A stretch of DNA of 40,001 nucleotides from Bacteroidales bacterium (lineage in GTDB: Bacteria > Bacteroidota > Bacteroidia > Bacteroidales > Marinilabiliaceae). The position numbers were made by a program, and so were the translations under genes. Positions 1 to 10,800 of the stretch are shown one piece after another; position 1 is the first letter of the stretch; every line of letters starts with the position of its first letter. The notes under the pieces are model-generated. The model was not told the DNA's origin and did not search any database. It saw only the letters and a list, made by a program, of their open reading frames with translations. Where the stretch lies: the NCBI GenBank assembly GCA_017539645.1, contig JAFYCM010000014.1:1-40001 (forward strand), given 5' to 3'.

Positions 1-709
1 AGAGGAATTTTGTGCTGCGACCGCCCGCGCTCTGTCCGAAAATCATCACATTGTCGGGGTCGCCGCCAAATTGTGAAATGTTTTTCTTGACCCATTTCAT
101 CACCTCAATTTGGTCGAGAGTGCCCCAGTTGCCGGTGGCGTGTGCGGGATCTTCTGCGGAAATTTCGGGATGTGCAAAGAATCCGAATGGACCAACGCGG
201 TAATTGAAGGTAACAAGGACGACATCTTTTGCCGCCCACTCCTGACCATCGAACTCCGGCTCAGAGCCCCAGCCTTCGCGCAATCCGCCGCCAAAAATCC
301 AAATGGCGACAGGCAGTTTCTTTTCGGGCTGCGCGGACGCCTTGGTATAGACGTTGAGATAAAGGCAATCCTCGCTGTAAGCCTTCTCCTCGCCGTAGCC
401 CCATTCGGTAGTGTAGCCGCCATCATAGTGCGCACCCTGGAATGCCGGATGTCCGAACTGGTCGCAAACCTTGACGCCCTTCCACGGCACAACCGGCTGC
501 GGAACCCGCCAACGGTTTTCGCCAATCGGCGGCGCGGCGTATGGAATGCCTTTATAAACTACGACACCCTCAATGTCGGTGTCAACGCCCTGAATCTGAC
601 CGCCTTCAATGGTCAAAACAGGCTTTTCGGAAGTGCATTGCTTTTGAGTGGGATTGCTGCACGATGCCAACAGTATGGCGCTCAGTGCAATAGTAAGTGT
701 CTTTTTCAT
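1..709 (-). CDS. Carboxylesterase type B family lipoprotein (partial, C-terminus beyond window)
   Basis: Read on the minus strand from an ATG at 709, the frame stays open to the window edge, giving the first 236 residues of a longer protein; the family is usually about 500 residues. It is an alpha/beta hydrolase of the carboxylesterase/para-nitrobenzyl esterase group that cleaves ester bonds. The N-terminus is a lipoprotein signal with lipobox LLASC and the modified Cys at residue 17, so it should be membrane anchored. Visible family motifs are the early VYKGIPYAAPPIGENRW segment (51-67), SEDCLYLNVY (112-121), the oxyanion-hole FGGG (139-142), FNYRVGPFGF and the nucleophile elbow GQSAG with Ser227. 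The Asp/Glu and His of the triad would lie off the window. The substrate is not readable; relatives near glycan loci often remove acetyl or feruloyl groups. By eye the gene is more GC-rich than its neighbours. Confidence 0.9.
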   Translation of the reverse strand, partial: MKKTLTIALSAILLASCSNPTQKQCTSEKPVLTIEGGQIQGVDTDIEGVVVYKGIPYAAPPIGENRWRVPQPVVPWKGVKVCDQFGHPAFQGAHYDGGYTTEWGYGEEKAYSEDCLYLNVYTKASAQPEKKLPVAIWIFGGGLREGWGSEPEFDGQEWAAKDVVLVTFNYRVGPFGFFAHPEISAEDPAHATGNWGTLDQIEVMKWVKKNISQFGGDPDNVMIFGQSAGGRSTKFL

Positions 710-746
710 ACTTTTAGATAGAAGCGTTTTTTCGATGCATAAAGAT

Positions 747-844
747 AATTACGAGTTCCAAATTACGAGTTACGAGGTTCGAGTTACGAATTACGAGTTC
801 CAAATTATGAGTTACGAGTTTCAAGTTCCTAATTATGAATTCTG
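747..844. repeat. Seven tandem copies of a degenerate 14-bp repeat
   Basis: The stretch reads as seven consecutive 14-mers based on AATTACGAGTTACG or AATTACGAGTTCCA, starting at 747, 761, 775, 789, 803, 817 and 831. The copies become less exact toward the right. It fills the gap between the divergent esterase and nucleotidase genes. The same 14-bp period occurs in inverted orientation at 22061-22109 and 24023-24064. Confidence 0.85.
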
Positions 845-981
845 CATTTTCAACTTTCCTGCGTGGTATAAATTCGTCAAAAAGGTGTAAATCAGCCACT
901 TTTTTTACTTTCAACTTTCTACTTTTTGGTTTACTTTAGTGGCTTATAAAACCGTAATAAAATCAATAAAAAACTAAGTTT

Positions 982-2673
982 ATGAAAACACACTTTTTGT
1001 TTTATGCACTGATTCTACTGTTCTCATTATCAGCCAGTGCACAAACCATAAAAGTACTCTTCACTACCGACGTGCATGGCGCGTTGTTTCCTTATAATTA
1101 TGTAACAGGAGCGCCTGCCGACAATAGCATGGCAAAGATTTGCACGTTCGTCGACTCGGTGCGCACGACCGACAAAAACGTCATTTTGCTCGATGGTGGC
1201 GATATGCTTCAAGGCACGCCCGTTGTCTACTACTACAACTTTGTCGACACGGCGTCGATGCACATTTTGCCGCGTATATATAATTACATGAAATATGATG
1301 CCGTATGTATAGGCAACCACGACATTGAGGCCGGCCACAAGGTATACGACAAAGTGGTGCGCCAACTTGATGCTCCGGTGCTTGGTGCCAACGTTGTAAA
1401 AAACGACGGAACGCCATATTTCAAACCATACACCATAGTAGAACGCGCTGGCAAACGCATAGCTATCATCGGATTGCTTACACCATACATACCACATTGG
1501 CTTACAGAGAATTTCTGGAGCGGCATGCAGTTCGATGATATGGTAGAGAGCGCCAAATATTGGGTGAAAGAGGTGCGCGAAAAGGAGCACCCCGACTGCG
1601 TTATAGGTCTCTTCCATAGCGGTTTCGACTATACGTATGGCGGATTCAATATAGATACATATAAAAATGAAAATGCCACACAAATAGTGGCTATGCGCGT
1701 GGCAGGTTTCGACCTAATACTCAATGGTCATGACCACCAACTCTTCAACGAGAGAGTTACCGACCCCGAAGGTCATAGCGTTGCAATGCTCGACGCGGGA
1801 ACGGCTTGCAAAAACATTGGTTTGGCAACCATAACATTCAAAGATGGCGAGCGTCCAGAATGTGCGTGTGAACTTATTTCGGTGAAGAACAAACGCCCTT
1901 CGGAGAAATATATCGAGGAGTTCAAAGTGCAACAAGCCGCTGTATATGCATATTCTAAAAAAGTTGTGGGCCAATTGAAGCACGAAATGCCAACCTACGA
2001 GAGCCTGTTTGGACCATCGGCGCTTTCGGAATTGGTGCACAGAACGATGTTGAAATATACTGGAGCACAAATAAGTATAACAGCGCCACTGCTCGTGAAC
2101 GTAGTTATACCAAAGGGCGAACTCACCGTAGGCGGAATGTTCAACATATATCGCTACGACAACATACTTACAACGATACAACTCACAGGTCAGGAGTTGA
2201 AAGATTTGCTTGAGTATAGCTACGACATGTGGGTGTCGAACCCAAGCGAGACGGGACATATACTGAAACTAAACAAACGCAACCGCCTTGCAGAGAAATA
2301 CTACAATCTTGATGCTGCAGCTGGCATCTGCTACACCGTGAATCCGTACAAGCCCCAAGGCAGCCGCGTGGAGATAACCAACTTGGAAGACGGCACGCCA
2401 TTCGATTTGAAAAAGACCTATTCGGTGGCAGTGAACGGATACAGAGCTAACGGCGGCGGCGGACATTTGGAGGAAGGTTCGGGCATTCCACACGAACAGC
2501 TGAAAAACCGCATAACAAACTACATTGAGCAAGACCTTCGCGGACTCATTATGAAAGATCTTATGTCGGAAAGCAAAAAGATAGATATTAAGCCGCGTAA
2601 TAATTGGCGCTTCGTACCTGAGAAAGATGTAGATCAGTACATCAAAGCCGACAGAAAGTTATTTGAGAAATAA
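982..2673 (+). CDS. Secreted bifunctional metallophosphatase / 5'-nucleotidase (UshA/CpdB family)
   Basis: The 563-residue protein has a Sec signal peptide ending near ASA-Q (residue 20), so it should act in the periplasm, hydrolysing nucleotide phosphoesters to nucleoside and phosphate for salvage. The N-terminal calcineurin-like domain carries the di-metal ligands in order: TTDVHG (Asp30, His32), DGGD (71-74), GNHD (111-114), FHSG (His212) and NGHDH (His250, His252). The C-terminal nucleotide-binding domain (about 325-540) includes YTVNPYKPQGSR (451-462) and NGYRANGGGGH (485-495), a form close to 2',3'-cyclic phosphodiesterase/3'-nucleotidases. The ATG at 982 is the only start that gives a proper signal peptide. 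The gene ends 22 bases before the AsmA gene, suggesting co-transcription. The family is firm; the exact nucleotide preference is not. Confidence 0.92.
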   Translation: MKTHFLFYALILLFSLSASAQTIKVLFTTDVHGALFPYNYVTGAPADNSMAKICTFVDSVRTTDKNVILLDGGDMLQGTPVVYYYNFVDTASMHILPRIYNYMKYDAVCIGNHDIEAGHKVYDKVVRQLDAPVLGANVVKNDGTPYFKPYTIVERAGKRIAIIGLLTPYIPHWLTENFWSGMQFDDMVESAKYWVKEVREKEHPDCVIGLFHSGFDYTYGGFNIDTYKNENATQIVAMRVAGFDLILNGHDHQLFNERVTDPEGHSVAMLDAGTACKNIGLATITFKDGERPECACELISVKNKRPSEKYIEEFKVQQAAVYAYSKKVVGQLKHEMPTYESLFGPSALSELVHRTMLKYTGAQISITAPLLVNVVIPKGELTVGGMFNIYRYDNILTTIQLTGQELKDLLEYSYDMWVSNPSETGHILKLNKRNRLAEKYYNLDAAAGICYTVNPYKPQGSRVEITNLEDGTPFDLKKTYSVAVNGYRANGGGGHLEEGSGIPHEQLKNRITNYIEQDLRGLIMKDLMSESKKIDIKPRNNWRFVPEKDVDQYIKADRKLFEK

Positions 2674-2695
2674 ACAATTTTTACGATACATAATT

Positions 2696-5314
2696 ATGAA
2701 GAAATTTCTAAAAATCTTTGGCATTGTAGTGTTAGTTATCATTGCAGCCATAATTATTATTCCATTCGCCTTCAGCGACAAGATAGAGCAGACGGTGAAG
2801 GAAGTAGCAGCAGAATATGTCGATGCTGATATAGATTATGACGATTTCTCGCTCTCGATCTTCAGCAGCTTTCCCGACCTTCGCGCTGGCGTTGATGGAC
2901 TGAAAGTTACAGGTCATGGCAAATTTGCTGGCGACACCCTTGCATACATAGGCGCTTTCAAAGCCGATTTGGACATTATGAGTCTATTTTCGGGCGAATA
3001 CAAAGTCAATGCAATCATAATAAACGACCCAGTAATTCGTGGCATAGTAGCTAAAGACAGCACAGCCAACTGGGACATAGCCATAAGCGACACAACGGCC
3101 GTAGAGGAAGAAGAGGTAGACACCACAGCATCGTCGCCACTTAACCTCAACCTCGACCGCATAGAGATAACCAACGCCAACATTGCATATATCGACTCGA
3201 CATCGGATATGGAGGCTCGCATTGCCGACCTCGACCTCTTGGCAAAGGCTAAACTCAATGGCGACTTGACCAACATCACGCTCGACCTTGACGTGGATGG
3301 CATTGGCGTAATTATGGAGAAGACTAAGTTTGTGAAGAATGCCACGCTCAACTTCGACGCCGACATTGAAGCCGACCTTGCGCAGAACAAATTCACATTC
3401 AAGGATAACACGCTCAACTTCGCTGGTGTGCCTCTCGCATTCGACGGTTGGGTGCAACTTGGCGAAAAGGCAACTTCGGTGGATATAAAACTCGCTGCCA
3501 ACGAGACCGAGTTCAAAACCATTCTTGCTCTTGTGCCAGATGCCATCATGAAAGAGGTAGCTGGTTTGCAGACGAAAGGTTCACTTGAACTCTATGCATA
3601 CGCGAAGGGCGATTATGTAGATATGGAACATATCCCTGCGCTCGATGTAGTATTCAAAATCAACGATGGTTTCGTGAAATATCCCGACCTTCCAAAATCG
3701 CTCAACGACATAAATATTGACGTCGCTGTGAAGAACCCAAGCGGCTCAGCCGACCTCACTACGGTGGACGTAAATAAATTCCACTTCGAACTCGGTCAGA
3801 ACCCATTCGACGCTTCGCTCAGCCTAAAGAAACCTATCTCTAACCCAACATTCAACGCAAAAGTGAATGGTACGGTTGACCTCGGTTCGCTCAAAGATGC
3901 GCTTCCACTCGACAGCATGACAATAGATGGTATTGTGAATGCCAACATCGCCGTAGCTTCAGACCTAAATACTATAAACGCTCAGAAATACGAGAATGTT
4001 TCGGCCGACGGTACACTCGGTTTGAAGAGTTTCAAATTCGAAATGGCAGGTTTGGATTACAACGTATCTGTTCCAGAAGCAAAACTCAAATTCACACCTA
4101 AATACGTAGAACTCAACCCATTGACAGCAGTAGTAGGTAAGAGCGACTTTGCTTTCACTGGCAAGGTTGAGAATTATCTTGCATACGTACTCTCCGATGG
4201 CACTATAAAAGGTACGGCTACACTGAAATCGAAACTTATCGACTGCAACGAACTCATTGGCACATCGGCTGCACCTGCAGACAATACTGCAGCTACCGAA
4301 GCAGCACCAGCAGATACCACCACAGCTGTTGCTGGCGTTGTAGAAGTACCTAAGAACATCGACTTTACCTTCAACACTGCCATAGATAAGATTCTCTACG
4401 ACAACCTCACCATAAGCAACACAAGTGGTGGCGTGAAAGTGAAAGATGGCGTGGCAAACCTCTCTAAACTCAAACTTGGTCTCTGCGATGGTACTGTTAC
4501 ACTCGACGGTAAGTACAGCACGACGAACATCGAGAAGCCTTCTATTGATATGAATATCGATCTCTCGAACGTAGATATAAATAAACTTGCCAACTCATTC
4601 TCGACCGTAGATACGCTGCTTCCATTGGCAAAATCGGCTCACGGCCGCGTAAATATTGCGCTCGACATCACCAGCCAGCTCGACCAGACAATGTCGCCCG
4701 TACTAAAGACGATGAACGGTAATGGTTCATTCAAGACCAACGATATTGCACTGAAGAACTCTGAATATCAGCAGAAGCTCTCAAAACTTCTTGCCAACGA
4801 CAAATACAACGAAATGGGCGTGAAGAATTGTAAAATCACATTCACCATTGTAGACGGAAGCATCATAGTTAAGCCATTCGACTTCGACGTATTCAAGAAG
4901 AAAGCTACATTCTCGGGCAAGCAAGAACTCGACATGACCATGGACTACTTGCTATCGATGCCGCTCGAACGCGCAGAAGTAGCTAAACTCATTGGCAACG
5001 CTGGCATTTCAGCTAAAACGTGGTCGAAAGGCGCCGACATTCCTGTGGGTGTGAAGATTGGCGGTACGCTCACCTCACCTAAATTCAACCTCAACCTCGA
5101 TGATGCTAAGGCAGCACTCATTGGCGAAGCAAAAGCCGCAGTGCAAGAGAAAGTTACCGAAGCTGCTAAAGAAGCTGTAGAGAAAGTAACCGAGAAAGCT
5201 ACCGAAAAGGCTAAAGAGGTAATTGAAGAAAAACTGAAAGACAACGAGACAGTGAACAAAGCTGCCGACAAAGCCAAAGACGCTTTGAAAGGCTTGTTCA
5301 ACAAGAAGAAATAA
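2696..5314 (+). CDS. AsmA family protein
   Basis: This 872-residue protein has one N-terminal membrane anchor (about residues 3-26, KFLKIFGIVVLVIIAA) followed by a long beta-rich region typical of AsmA/TamB-like bridge proteins. Such proteins are thought to span the periplasm and help lipid transport or outer-membrane assembly. The conserved start of the family, with FSLSIFSSFPDLRAGVDGL and then EYKVNAIIINDPVIRG, is clear. Near residue 525 is a low-complexity Ala/Thr/Asp/Pro linker. The last ~65 residues are rich in Lys, Glu and Ala in repeating helix-forming blocks (EKVTEAAKEAVEKVTEKATE) and should form an amphipathic or coiled helix. I chose the ATG at 2696; an upstream TTG at 2663 would overlap the nucleotidase gene and add a tail before the membrane segment. 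A strong terminator follows. Confidence 0.88.
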   Translation: MKKFLKIFGIVVLVIIAAIIIIPFAFSDKIEQTVKEVAAEYVDADIDYDDFSLSIFSSFPDLRAGVDGLKVTGHGKFAGDTLAYIGAFKADLDIMSLFSGEYKVNAIIINDPVIRGIVAKDSTANWDIAISDTTAVEEEEVDTTASSPLNLNLDRIEITNANIAYIDSTSDMEARIADLDLLAKAKLNGDLTNITLDLDVDGIGVIMEKTKFVKNATLNFDADIEADLAQNKFTFKDNTLNFAGVPLAFDGWVQLGEKATSVDIKLAANETEFKTILALVPDAIMKEVAGLQTKGSLELYAYAKGDYVDMEHIPALDVVFKINDGFVKYPDLPKSLNDINIDVAVKNPSGSADLTTVDVNKFHFELGQNPFDASLSLKKPISNPTFNAKVNGTVDLGSLKDALPLDSMTIDGIVNANIAVASDLNTINAQKYENVSADGTLGLKSFKFEMAGLDYNVSVPEAKLKFTPKYVELNPLTAVVGKSDFAFTGKVENYLAYVLSDGTIKGTATLKSKLIDCNELIGTSAAPADNTAATEAAPADTTTAVAGVVEVPKNIDFTFNTAIDKILYDNLTISNTSGGVKVKDGVANLSKLKLGLCDGTVTLDGKYSTTNIEKPSIDMNIDLSNVDINKLANSFSTVDTLLPLAKSAHGRVNIALDITSQLDQTMSPVLKTMNGNGSFKTNDIALKNSEYQQKLSKLLANDKYNEMGVKNCKITFTIVDGSIIVKPFDFDVFKKKATFSGKQELDMTMDYLLSMPLERAEVAKLIGNAGISAKTWSKGADIPVGVKIGGTLTSPKFNLNLDDAKAALIGEAKAAVQEKVTEAAKEAVEKVTEKATEKAKEVIEEKLKDNETVNKAADKAKDALKGLFNKKK

Positions 5315-5339
5315 CGCGGTAGATTTTCTACACGCGTGT

Positions 5340-5377
5340 AAGGATAGATTTCCGAAGAGGGAGTCTATCCTTTTTTA
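5340..5377 (+). terminator. Rho-independent terminator after the AsmA gene
   Basis: AAGGATAGA (5340-5348) pairs with TCTATCCTT (5364-5372), and the stem extends inward through TTTCC/GGGAG with wobbles to about 13 bp. A T-rich run TTTTTTATTT follows. A nearly identical hairpin follows susD2 at 17934-17974. Confidence 0.9.
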
Positions 5378-5698
5378 TTTAGTAACAATCGTAGGGACAA
5401 TCGTTGTAAAACGATAGAGAATGATGCTGTTTTGATTAGAAATATATACCCCATAAGATGTTATTTCTTCTTATGAGAGAATATTAAGCCAATCACCCCG
5501 TTATATCAACGAACTCAGCAAATACTACCACAAAAGCACTCATTTCGGTCAAAATAGATACTGAAATCGTTTTATCCTCTTTTTGAATGTTAACAATTCA
5601 TAGTTAACATTTAACACTAAATAACTTTGTTTTTGAAATATTTCATCCTCCTGTCACTGTGGTTTATGATGGGAAGATGAAAACAAGACTTATAATCT
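5378..5698. other. Intergenic leader region of the SusCD locus
   Basis: This 321-bp gap has no convincing reading frame. It holds a short imperfect repeat around CAATCGTAGGGACAATCGTT (5387-5406), AT-rich sequence, and the promoter-like element at 5622-5629. The leader between that element and the first gene is about 65 nt. No riboswitch-like fold was recognised. Confidence 0.5.
5622..5629 (+). promoter_or_regulatory. Bacteroidota-type -7 promoter element
   Basis: TAACTTTG matches the TAnnTTTG -7 consensus exactly. No clear TTTG -33 partner lies 19-23 bases upstream, so strength or exact use is uncertain. Its position suits transcription of the five-gene locus that begins at 5699. Confidence 0.55.
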
Positions 5699-7879
5699 AT
5701 GAATAAAAAGAAACTTATCTTGACAAAACAGTCTATTTCGAGGCTGTTGTCAGCAAAGCGAATTGCCGGGCATTTGGCAGTAGCCGTAGTGCTTGTGGGT
5801 TCGCTTGTTGCGTGCGACGATTGGGGACAGAAAGATCCACCAGCAGGTGGTCAGATTTACCCAAGATTGTCAGCAATTAGTGCGATGCCGTTCAATGAAG
5901 AATTGGATGCAGAATCTTTTTCGTTGTGGGGCACCCCCTTGGTGCAAGAAGATGACACATTGGGTAATGTGTTAGCTCTTAATGGTGGTAAGTTGGCTGT
6001 AGCCAACGAGCTTGAGCATGCCGAATCTGGTGTGGGCATAACTATGTGGGCAAAAGAGATTGATGTGGATGCAAAAAGTCTCTTGTTCGCTTTTGCAAAT
6101 AATTCAGACCTCGGCAGCGAATATGTAGGTGTGAATGCAGCAGGACAACTTGTTGTTGATGGAGCAGTGATAGCCGATGCGCAAGGCGTCGACACGTTGC
6201 TTATCAGTGGTAAGTGGCGCTACATAGCAGCTGATATTTCCGCCACGGGCTACAAACTCTACTCCGACGGCAACTTGGTCTACGAAAGCACTCAAGACCT
6301 AACCGACGTGCTAAACGAGATGGTAGCCGCAGCATACTTTTACATAGGTGCTGGTAATACTACAGAGTATTTGGTAGACAACGTAACGATCTATCGTAAT
6401 ACTATGACCTCAAAAGAGATAGCACGTCCTGCAGTGAAGATAAAGAAAGATGATGGTGGCAATACGCCAAAAGTGCCTGTTTACTTCAACGACTTTGAAA
6501 AGGGTGCTGGCGATGCAACGATATTCGGCAATGGTGCAATAGAAAACAAAGGTGGCGTTTGGGGCAGTGTATTCTCAAATGCTCTCAATGGTATGCGTGC
6601 CAACTATCTTGTTTTGCCAGAAGACGTTCTCACTCATTCGGCAGAATCGAAAGCCTTGACAATTGGTGTTTGGGTGAATAGAGGTAACGAAACGGAATCG
6701 TCACACTATATGTGGAGCCCACTATTTACGGCCTATGGTTCACAGCAATCTAATGACAATACTTGGCCAATGCTTGCTTGTCAATATCGCGGTGTATTGC
6801 AAGTTAACTGCACCACGTGGTCTGACTATGTAGATGCTGAGAATGTAGATGGAGTAAATCATGTTTATCACGATGCTACCGACTGGATTGCTGATGGCGA
6901 ATGGCACTACTACACAGCCACATTCACAGAGACTACTGCAAATGTTTACTTCGATGGCAACTTGGTGAATTCGTGGGTATTGGACGGCGAACGCAGCGCT
7001 GCCGGATTGTTCTCTAATGGATTCGATTTGAAGTGGATATGCCTCGGTGGTAATCAGGCATGGAACTGGGGCGACCCTGACCCAGGTTTCTGGTTCGACG
7101 ACATAGCTATATATAATGAGGAGCTTACAGCCGAAGACATAAACGCTATTATAACCCGCAAAATGACACCTAATCCACAATCTGAAGCCGTTTACTTCAA
7201 CGACTTTGAAAATGGTGTTGGCGATGCAACGATATTCGGCAATGGCGCAATAGAAGACAAAGGTGGCGTTTGGGGCAGCGTATTCTCAAATGCTCTCAAT
7301 GGTATGCGTGCCAACTATCTTGTTTTGCCAGAAGATGTCTTTACGCATTCGGCAGAATCGAAAGCCGTGACCATTGGTGTTTGGGTGAATAGAGGTAACG
7401 AAACGGAATCGTCACATTATATGTGGAGTCCGTTATTTACGGCCTATGGTTCACAACAATCTAAAGATAACACTTGGCCAATGCTTGCTTGCCAATATCG
7501 CGGCGTATTGCAAGTTAATTGCACCACATGGTCTGACTATGTCGACGCTGAAAATGTAGATGGAGCAAATCATGTCTATCACGATGCTACCGACTGGATT
7601 GCTGATGGCGAATGGCACTACTATACAGCCACATTCACCGAAACAACCGCCAAAGTATACTTCGATGGCAAACTTGTGAATTCGTGGGTGTTGGACGGCG
7701 AACGTAGCGCTGCAGGACTATTCTCGAATGGTTCTGATTTGAAGTGGATATGCCTTGGTGGTAATCAGGCATGGAACTGGGGCGACCCTGATCCAGGTTT
7801 CTGGTTCGACGACATAGCCATCTGGAATAAAGAGCTATCTGAAGAGACTATAAATGAAATTATCAGCCTCAAGAAATAA
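5699..7879 (+). CDS. LamG-domain (concanavalin A-like) surface lipoprotein with duplicated domain
   Basis: This 726-residue lipoprotein has lipobox LVAC followed by Asp-Asp, consistent with export to the cell surface. It appears to hold three lectin-like jelly-roll domains. The first (about 50-245) is divergent but has the KWRYIAADI and KLYSDGNLVYES strands. The second (261-490) and third (498-726) are near-identical. Each has an N-terminal YFNDFE, a central GEWHYYTATFTETTA plus VYFDG strand, and a C-terminal WFDDIAIYN. LamG/laminin_G_3 domains usually bind glycans. No catalytic residues were recognised, so binding rather than cleavage is likely. It ends 12 bases before susC1, so it is the first gene of that operon and a candidate surface glycan-binding protein, although such proteins more often follow susD. 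Confidence 0.82.
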   Translation: MNKKKLILTKQSISRLLSAKRIAGHLAVAVVLVGSLVACDDWGQKDPPAGGQIYPRLSAISAMPFNEELDAESFSLWGTPLVQEDDTLGNVLALNGGKLAVANELEHAESGVGITMWAKEIDVDAKSLLFAFANNSDLGSEYVGVNAAGQLVVDGAVIADAQGVDTLLISGKWRYIAADISATGYKLYSDGNLVYESTQDLTDVLNEMVAAAYFYIGAGNTTEYLVDNVTIYRNTMTSKEIARPAVKIKKDDGGNTPKVPVYFNDFEKGAGDATIFGNGAIENKGGVWGSVFSNALNGMRANYLVLPEDVLTHSAESKALTIGVWVNRGNETESSHYMWSPLFTAYGSQQSNDNTWPMLACQYRGVLQVNCTTWSDYVDAENVDGVNHVYHDATDWIADGEWHYYTATFTETTANVYFDGNLVNSWVLDGERSAAGLFSNGFDLKWICLGGNQAWNWGDPDPGFWFDDIAIYNEELTAEDINAIITRKMTPNPQSEAVYFNDFENGVGDATIFGNGAIEDKGGVWGSVFSNALNGMRANYLVLPEDVFTHSAESKAVTIGVWVNRGNETESSHYMWSPLFTAYGSQQSKDNTWPMLACQYRGVLQVNCTTWSDYVDAENVDGANHVYHDATDWIADGEWHYYTATFTETTAKVYFDGKLVNSWVLDGERSAAGLFSNGSDLKWICLGGNQAWNWGDPDPGFWFDDIAIWNKELSEETINEIISLKK
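6479..7876 (+). repeat. 711-bp in-frame tandem duplication encoding LamG domains 2 and 3
   Basis: The DNA starting with GTTTACTTCAACGACTTTGA at 6479 recurs at 7190, a period of exactly 711 bases or 237 codons. Long stretches are identical at DNA level (for example CGATGCAACGATATTCGGCAA), so the duplication is recent or kept uniform by recombination. Confidence 0.92.
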
Positions 7880-7891
7880 CATTAATGGTAA

Positions 7892-10800
7892 ATGACTATG
7901 CAATTAGCAAGAAATATAAAATTAGGCATGCCTAAGATCTCAGCTATTGCCCTAATGTCGGCATTTGCCACCACAACAGCATTTGCACAAGTGGGGCAAA
8001 CTGTTACGGGTACGGTGCTCGACGACAAAGGGCAACCCGTCATTGGAGCTATGGTGATCGAGAAAGGCACCCAAAATGGTACTATTACCGATGCTTCGGG
8101 TAATTATTCTTTGCGTCTAACAACCAACAACGCTACTATAACGTCGAACTTCATTGGTTACGAGTCGCAGGAAGTGGCGGTTAATGGTCAGCAGAGCATA
8201 AATATTACACTACCAGAAGAGAGCGTTGAACTCGAAGATATTGTGGTAGTGGGCTATGGTGCACAGAAGAAAGAGTCGGTGGTAGGTGCTATCTCGCAAG
8301 TATCGTCGAAAGAACTTATGTCGTCGCCAGCAGCTAACGTTACGCAAGCCATCGCTGGTCGCATTCCGGGCGTCATCACCACACAGACATCGGGTGCGCC
8401 AGGTTCCGATGATGCTACTATAAACATTCGTGGTCGTGCTACATTTGCTGGTTCTGGCGAACCTCTCGTGCTTGTAGATGGTATCGAACGTCCGTTCTCA
8501 CAAATTGCACCAGACGATATTGAGACCATCTCAGTATTGAAAGATGCGTCGGCTACGGCAGTTTATGGTGTGCGTGGTGCCAATGGTGTCATGATTATCA
8601 CTACCAAACGTGGTAAAGAGCAGCAGCCAGAAGTAAACATGTCGGCCAACTGGCAAATTCAAGCGCCTACTCGTCATGATACTTATCTCAATTCATACGA
8701 ATCGGTAGTATTGCTCGAAGAGGCTTTGAAAAACGATGGTCTGCCTTCGCAATTCTCAGCCGAAGATATTGAGATGTATCGCAAGAGTAGCAATGGAGAG
8801 TTGAGCGGCATAGATGAACTACTCTACCCTAACGTAGATTGGTACGACGAAGTGCTCAAGAAGACTGCTCATGCACAGCGCTACACAGTGAGCGTCAGAG
8901 GTGGTACGAAGCGTATGCGCTACTACGTGAGCGGCGAATTCTACAATCAGAAAGGTCTTGTAAAGGAGCTTAGCAACGATGAATACGACAACACATCGAG
9001 CCCAAGTTTCCGCCGTTTCGCATTCCGCGCCAACATGGACTTCTTCCTGCACAAAGACCTCACCTTCTCGGTGAACTTTGGCACTCGCTTCGAGAACCGT
9101 CGTGGTTCAAATACCGACGAGCGTAGCGATTATAGCCAGATATTCTACGAGATGAACCACACGCCTGGTTGGCTGTTCCCTGTATCATACAAAGTGAACT
9201 TCAACGGCAAAGAGAAGACTCTCTATGGTGGTAGCTCGCAATATCAGGGTAACATCGTAGCTGCGCTCTCTGAAGGTGGCTACTACAAGAGCCTTAACAC
9301 CGTGAACGAAACCAACTTCGTATTCAACTATGATATGCATAAAGTAACCGAAGGCTTGAGCTTCAAAGGCATGATGTCGTTCGACTACGATTCGTACTAT
9401 AAAGGTCTGTATAAAAAGAGCTTTGCTACATACGAACTCAACGACCGCAAAAACTATCAGAGTATAGATGCTTACAACAAGTTCAACACTGATGGTGAGT
9501 TGGAATACGAGAACCAATCTCCACACACCGAGTGGAAACTCTATTTCGAGGGCCAATTCAACTACGCTCGCAAGTTTGGTGCGCACGACGTAACAGCTAT
9601 GGTACTCTATAACCAAAACGACCGCCGCTATCAAGCCGACCTCGCTTATCGTTATCAAGGTCTTGTAGGTCGTGTTACTTATGCATACGATGAACGTTAT
9701 CTTGCTGAGTTTAATGCTGGCTACAACGGTTCGGAAAACTTCCGCGAAGGTAAACGTTTCGGTTTCTTCCCAGCTTTCTCGTTAGGTTGGCGTATCAGTC
9801 AAGAGGAATTTATGAGCAATACCAACGAGTGGCTTACCAACCTCAAACTGCGTGCATCGTATGGCGAAGTAGGTAACGATAAATACTACGAAGGCGGTAC
9901 GTTGCAACGCTTTCTCTACGAAGAGAACTGGGCACAGAAAGGTGGCGACTACACATTTGGTACGTCGGGCACTTCGGGTATATACGAAGCAAAATATCCT
10001 AACCGTGATGTTACGTGGGAACGTGCTCATAAGTATAACATCGGTTTAGAGTTCTCGTTGTGGAACGACTTCCTAAGTGGTAATGTCGACCTCTTCCGCG
10101 AGCGCCGCGAAAACATTCTTACTTCGCACCTCAATACCCCAGAATGGGTCGGTGTAGCTCTTGCAGCAGGCAACCTCGGTGAGACTTCGAACAAAGGTTT
10201 TGAAGTAGAACTTCATCACTCGCAGAGGATAGGTGAGGACTTTACCTACAACGTTGGTGCAACATTCTCACGTGCTGTGAACGAGATTAAGAGCATGGAC
10301 GAGCCTGCAAGCAAAACTGGCTATCGCAAGCGCGAGGGTCACGCAATCGACCAATACTTTGGCCTTGTGGCAGATGGCTTCATAACATCTAAAAACATTG
10401 CTAATGCGGCACAATCGACATTTGCCAGCACACAAGTGGGCGACCTTAACTATCGCGATATGAATGGTGATGGTTTCATAGATAGCCGCGATGAGACTGC
10501 TATTGGTTATAGCAATTTGCCAGAGCATACTTACTCATTCAGCGCAGGCGCTACATGGAAAGGCATTGGCTTCAACATCTTATTCCAAGGAGTAAGCAGA
10601 GTTAGCCGCTACTACGATGCCGAAGCAATGTTTGCATTCGTATCGGGTGGTAAGGTGAAAGAACATCACCAAGACCGTTGGAACCCAGCTCTCGATGAGG
10701 CTACCAACATTGCCAACGCCAAATATCCTCTCTTGCACTACGATGCTAATGGCGACCACAACCAACGCGGCAACTCATTCTTCTTGAAGAACGGCCAGTT

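Noticed and set aside
110-721. 203-codon plus-strand frame
   Set aside because: It is antisense to the esterase, whose minus-strand frame has a clear lipoprotein signal and catalytic motifs.
2663-2695. Upstream TTG start for the AsmA gene
   Set aside because: It would overlap the nucleotidase gene and add a polar tail before the membrane anchor; ATG 2696 gives the expected N-terminus.
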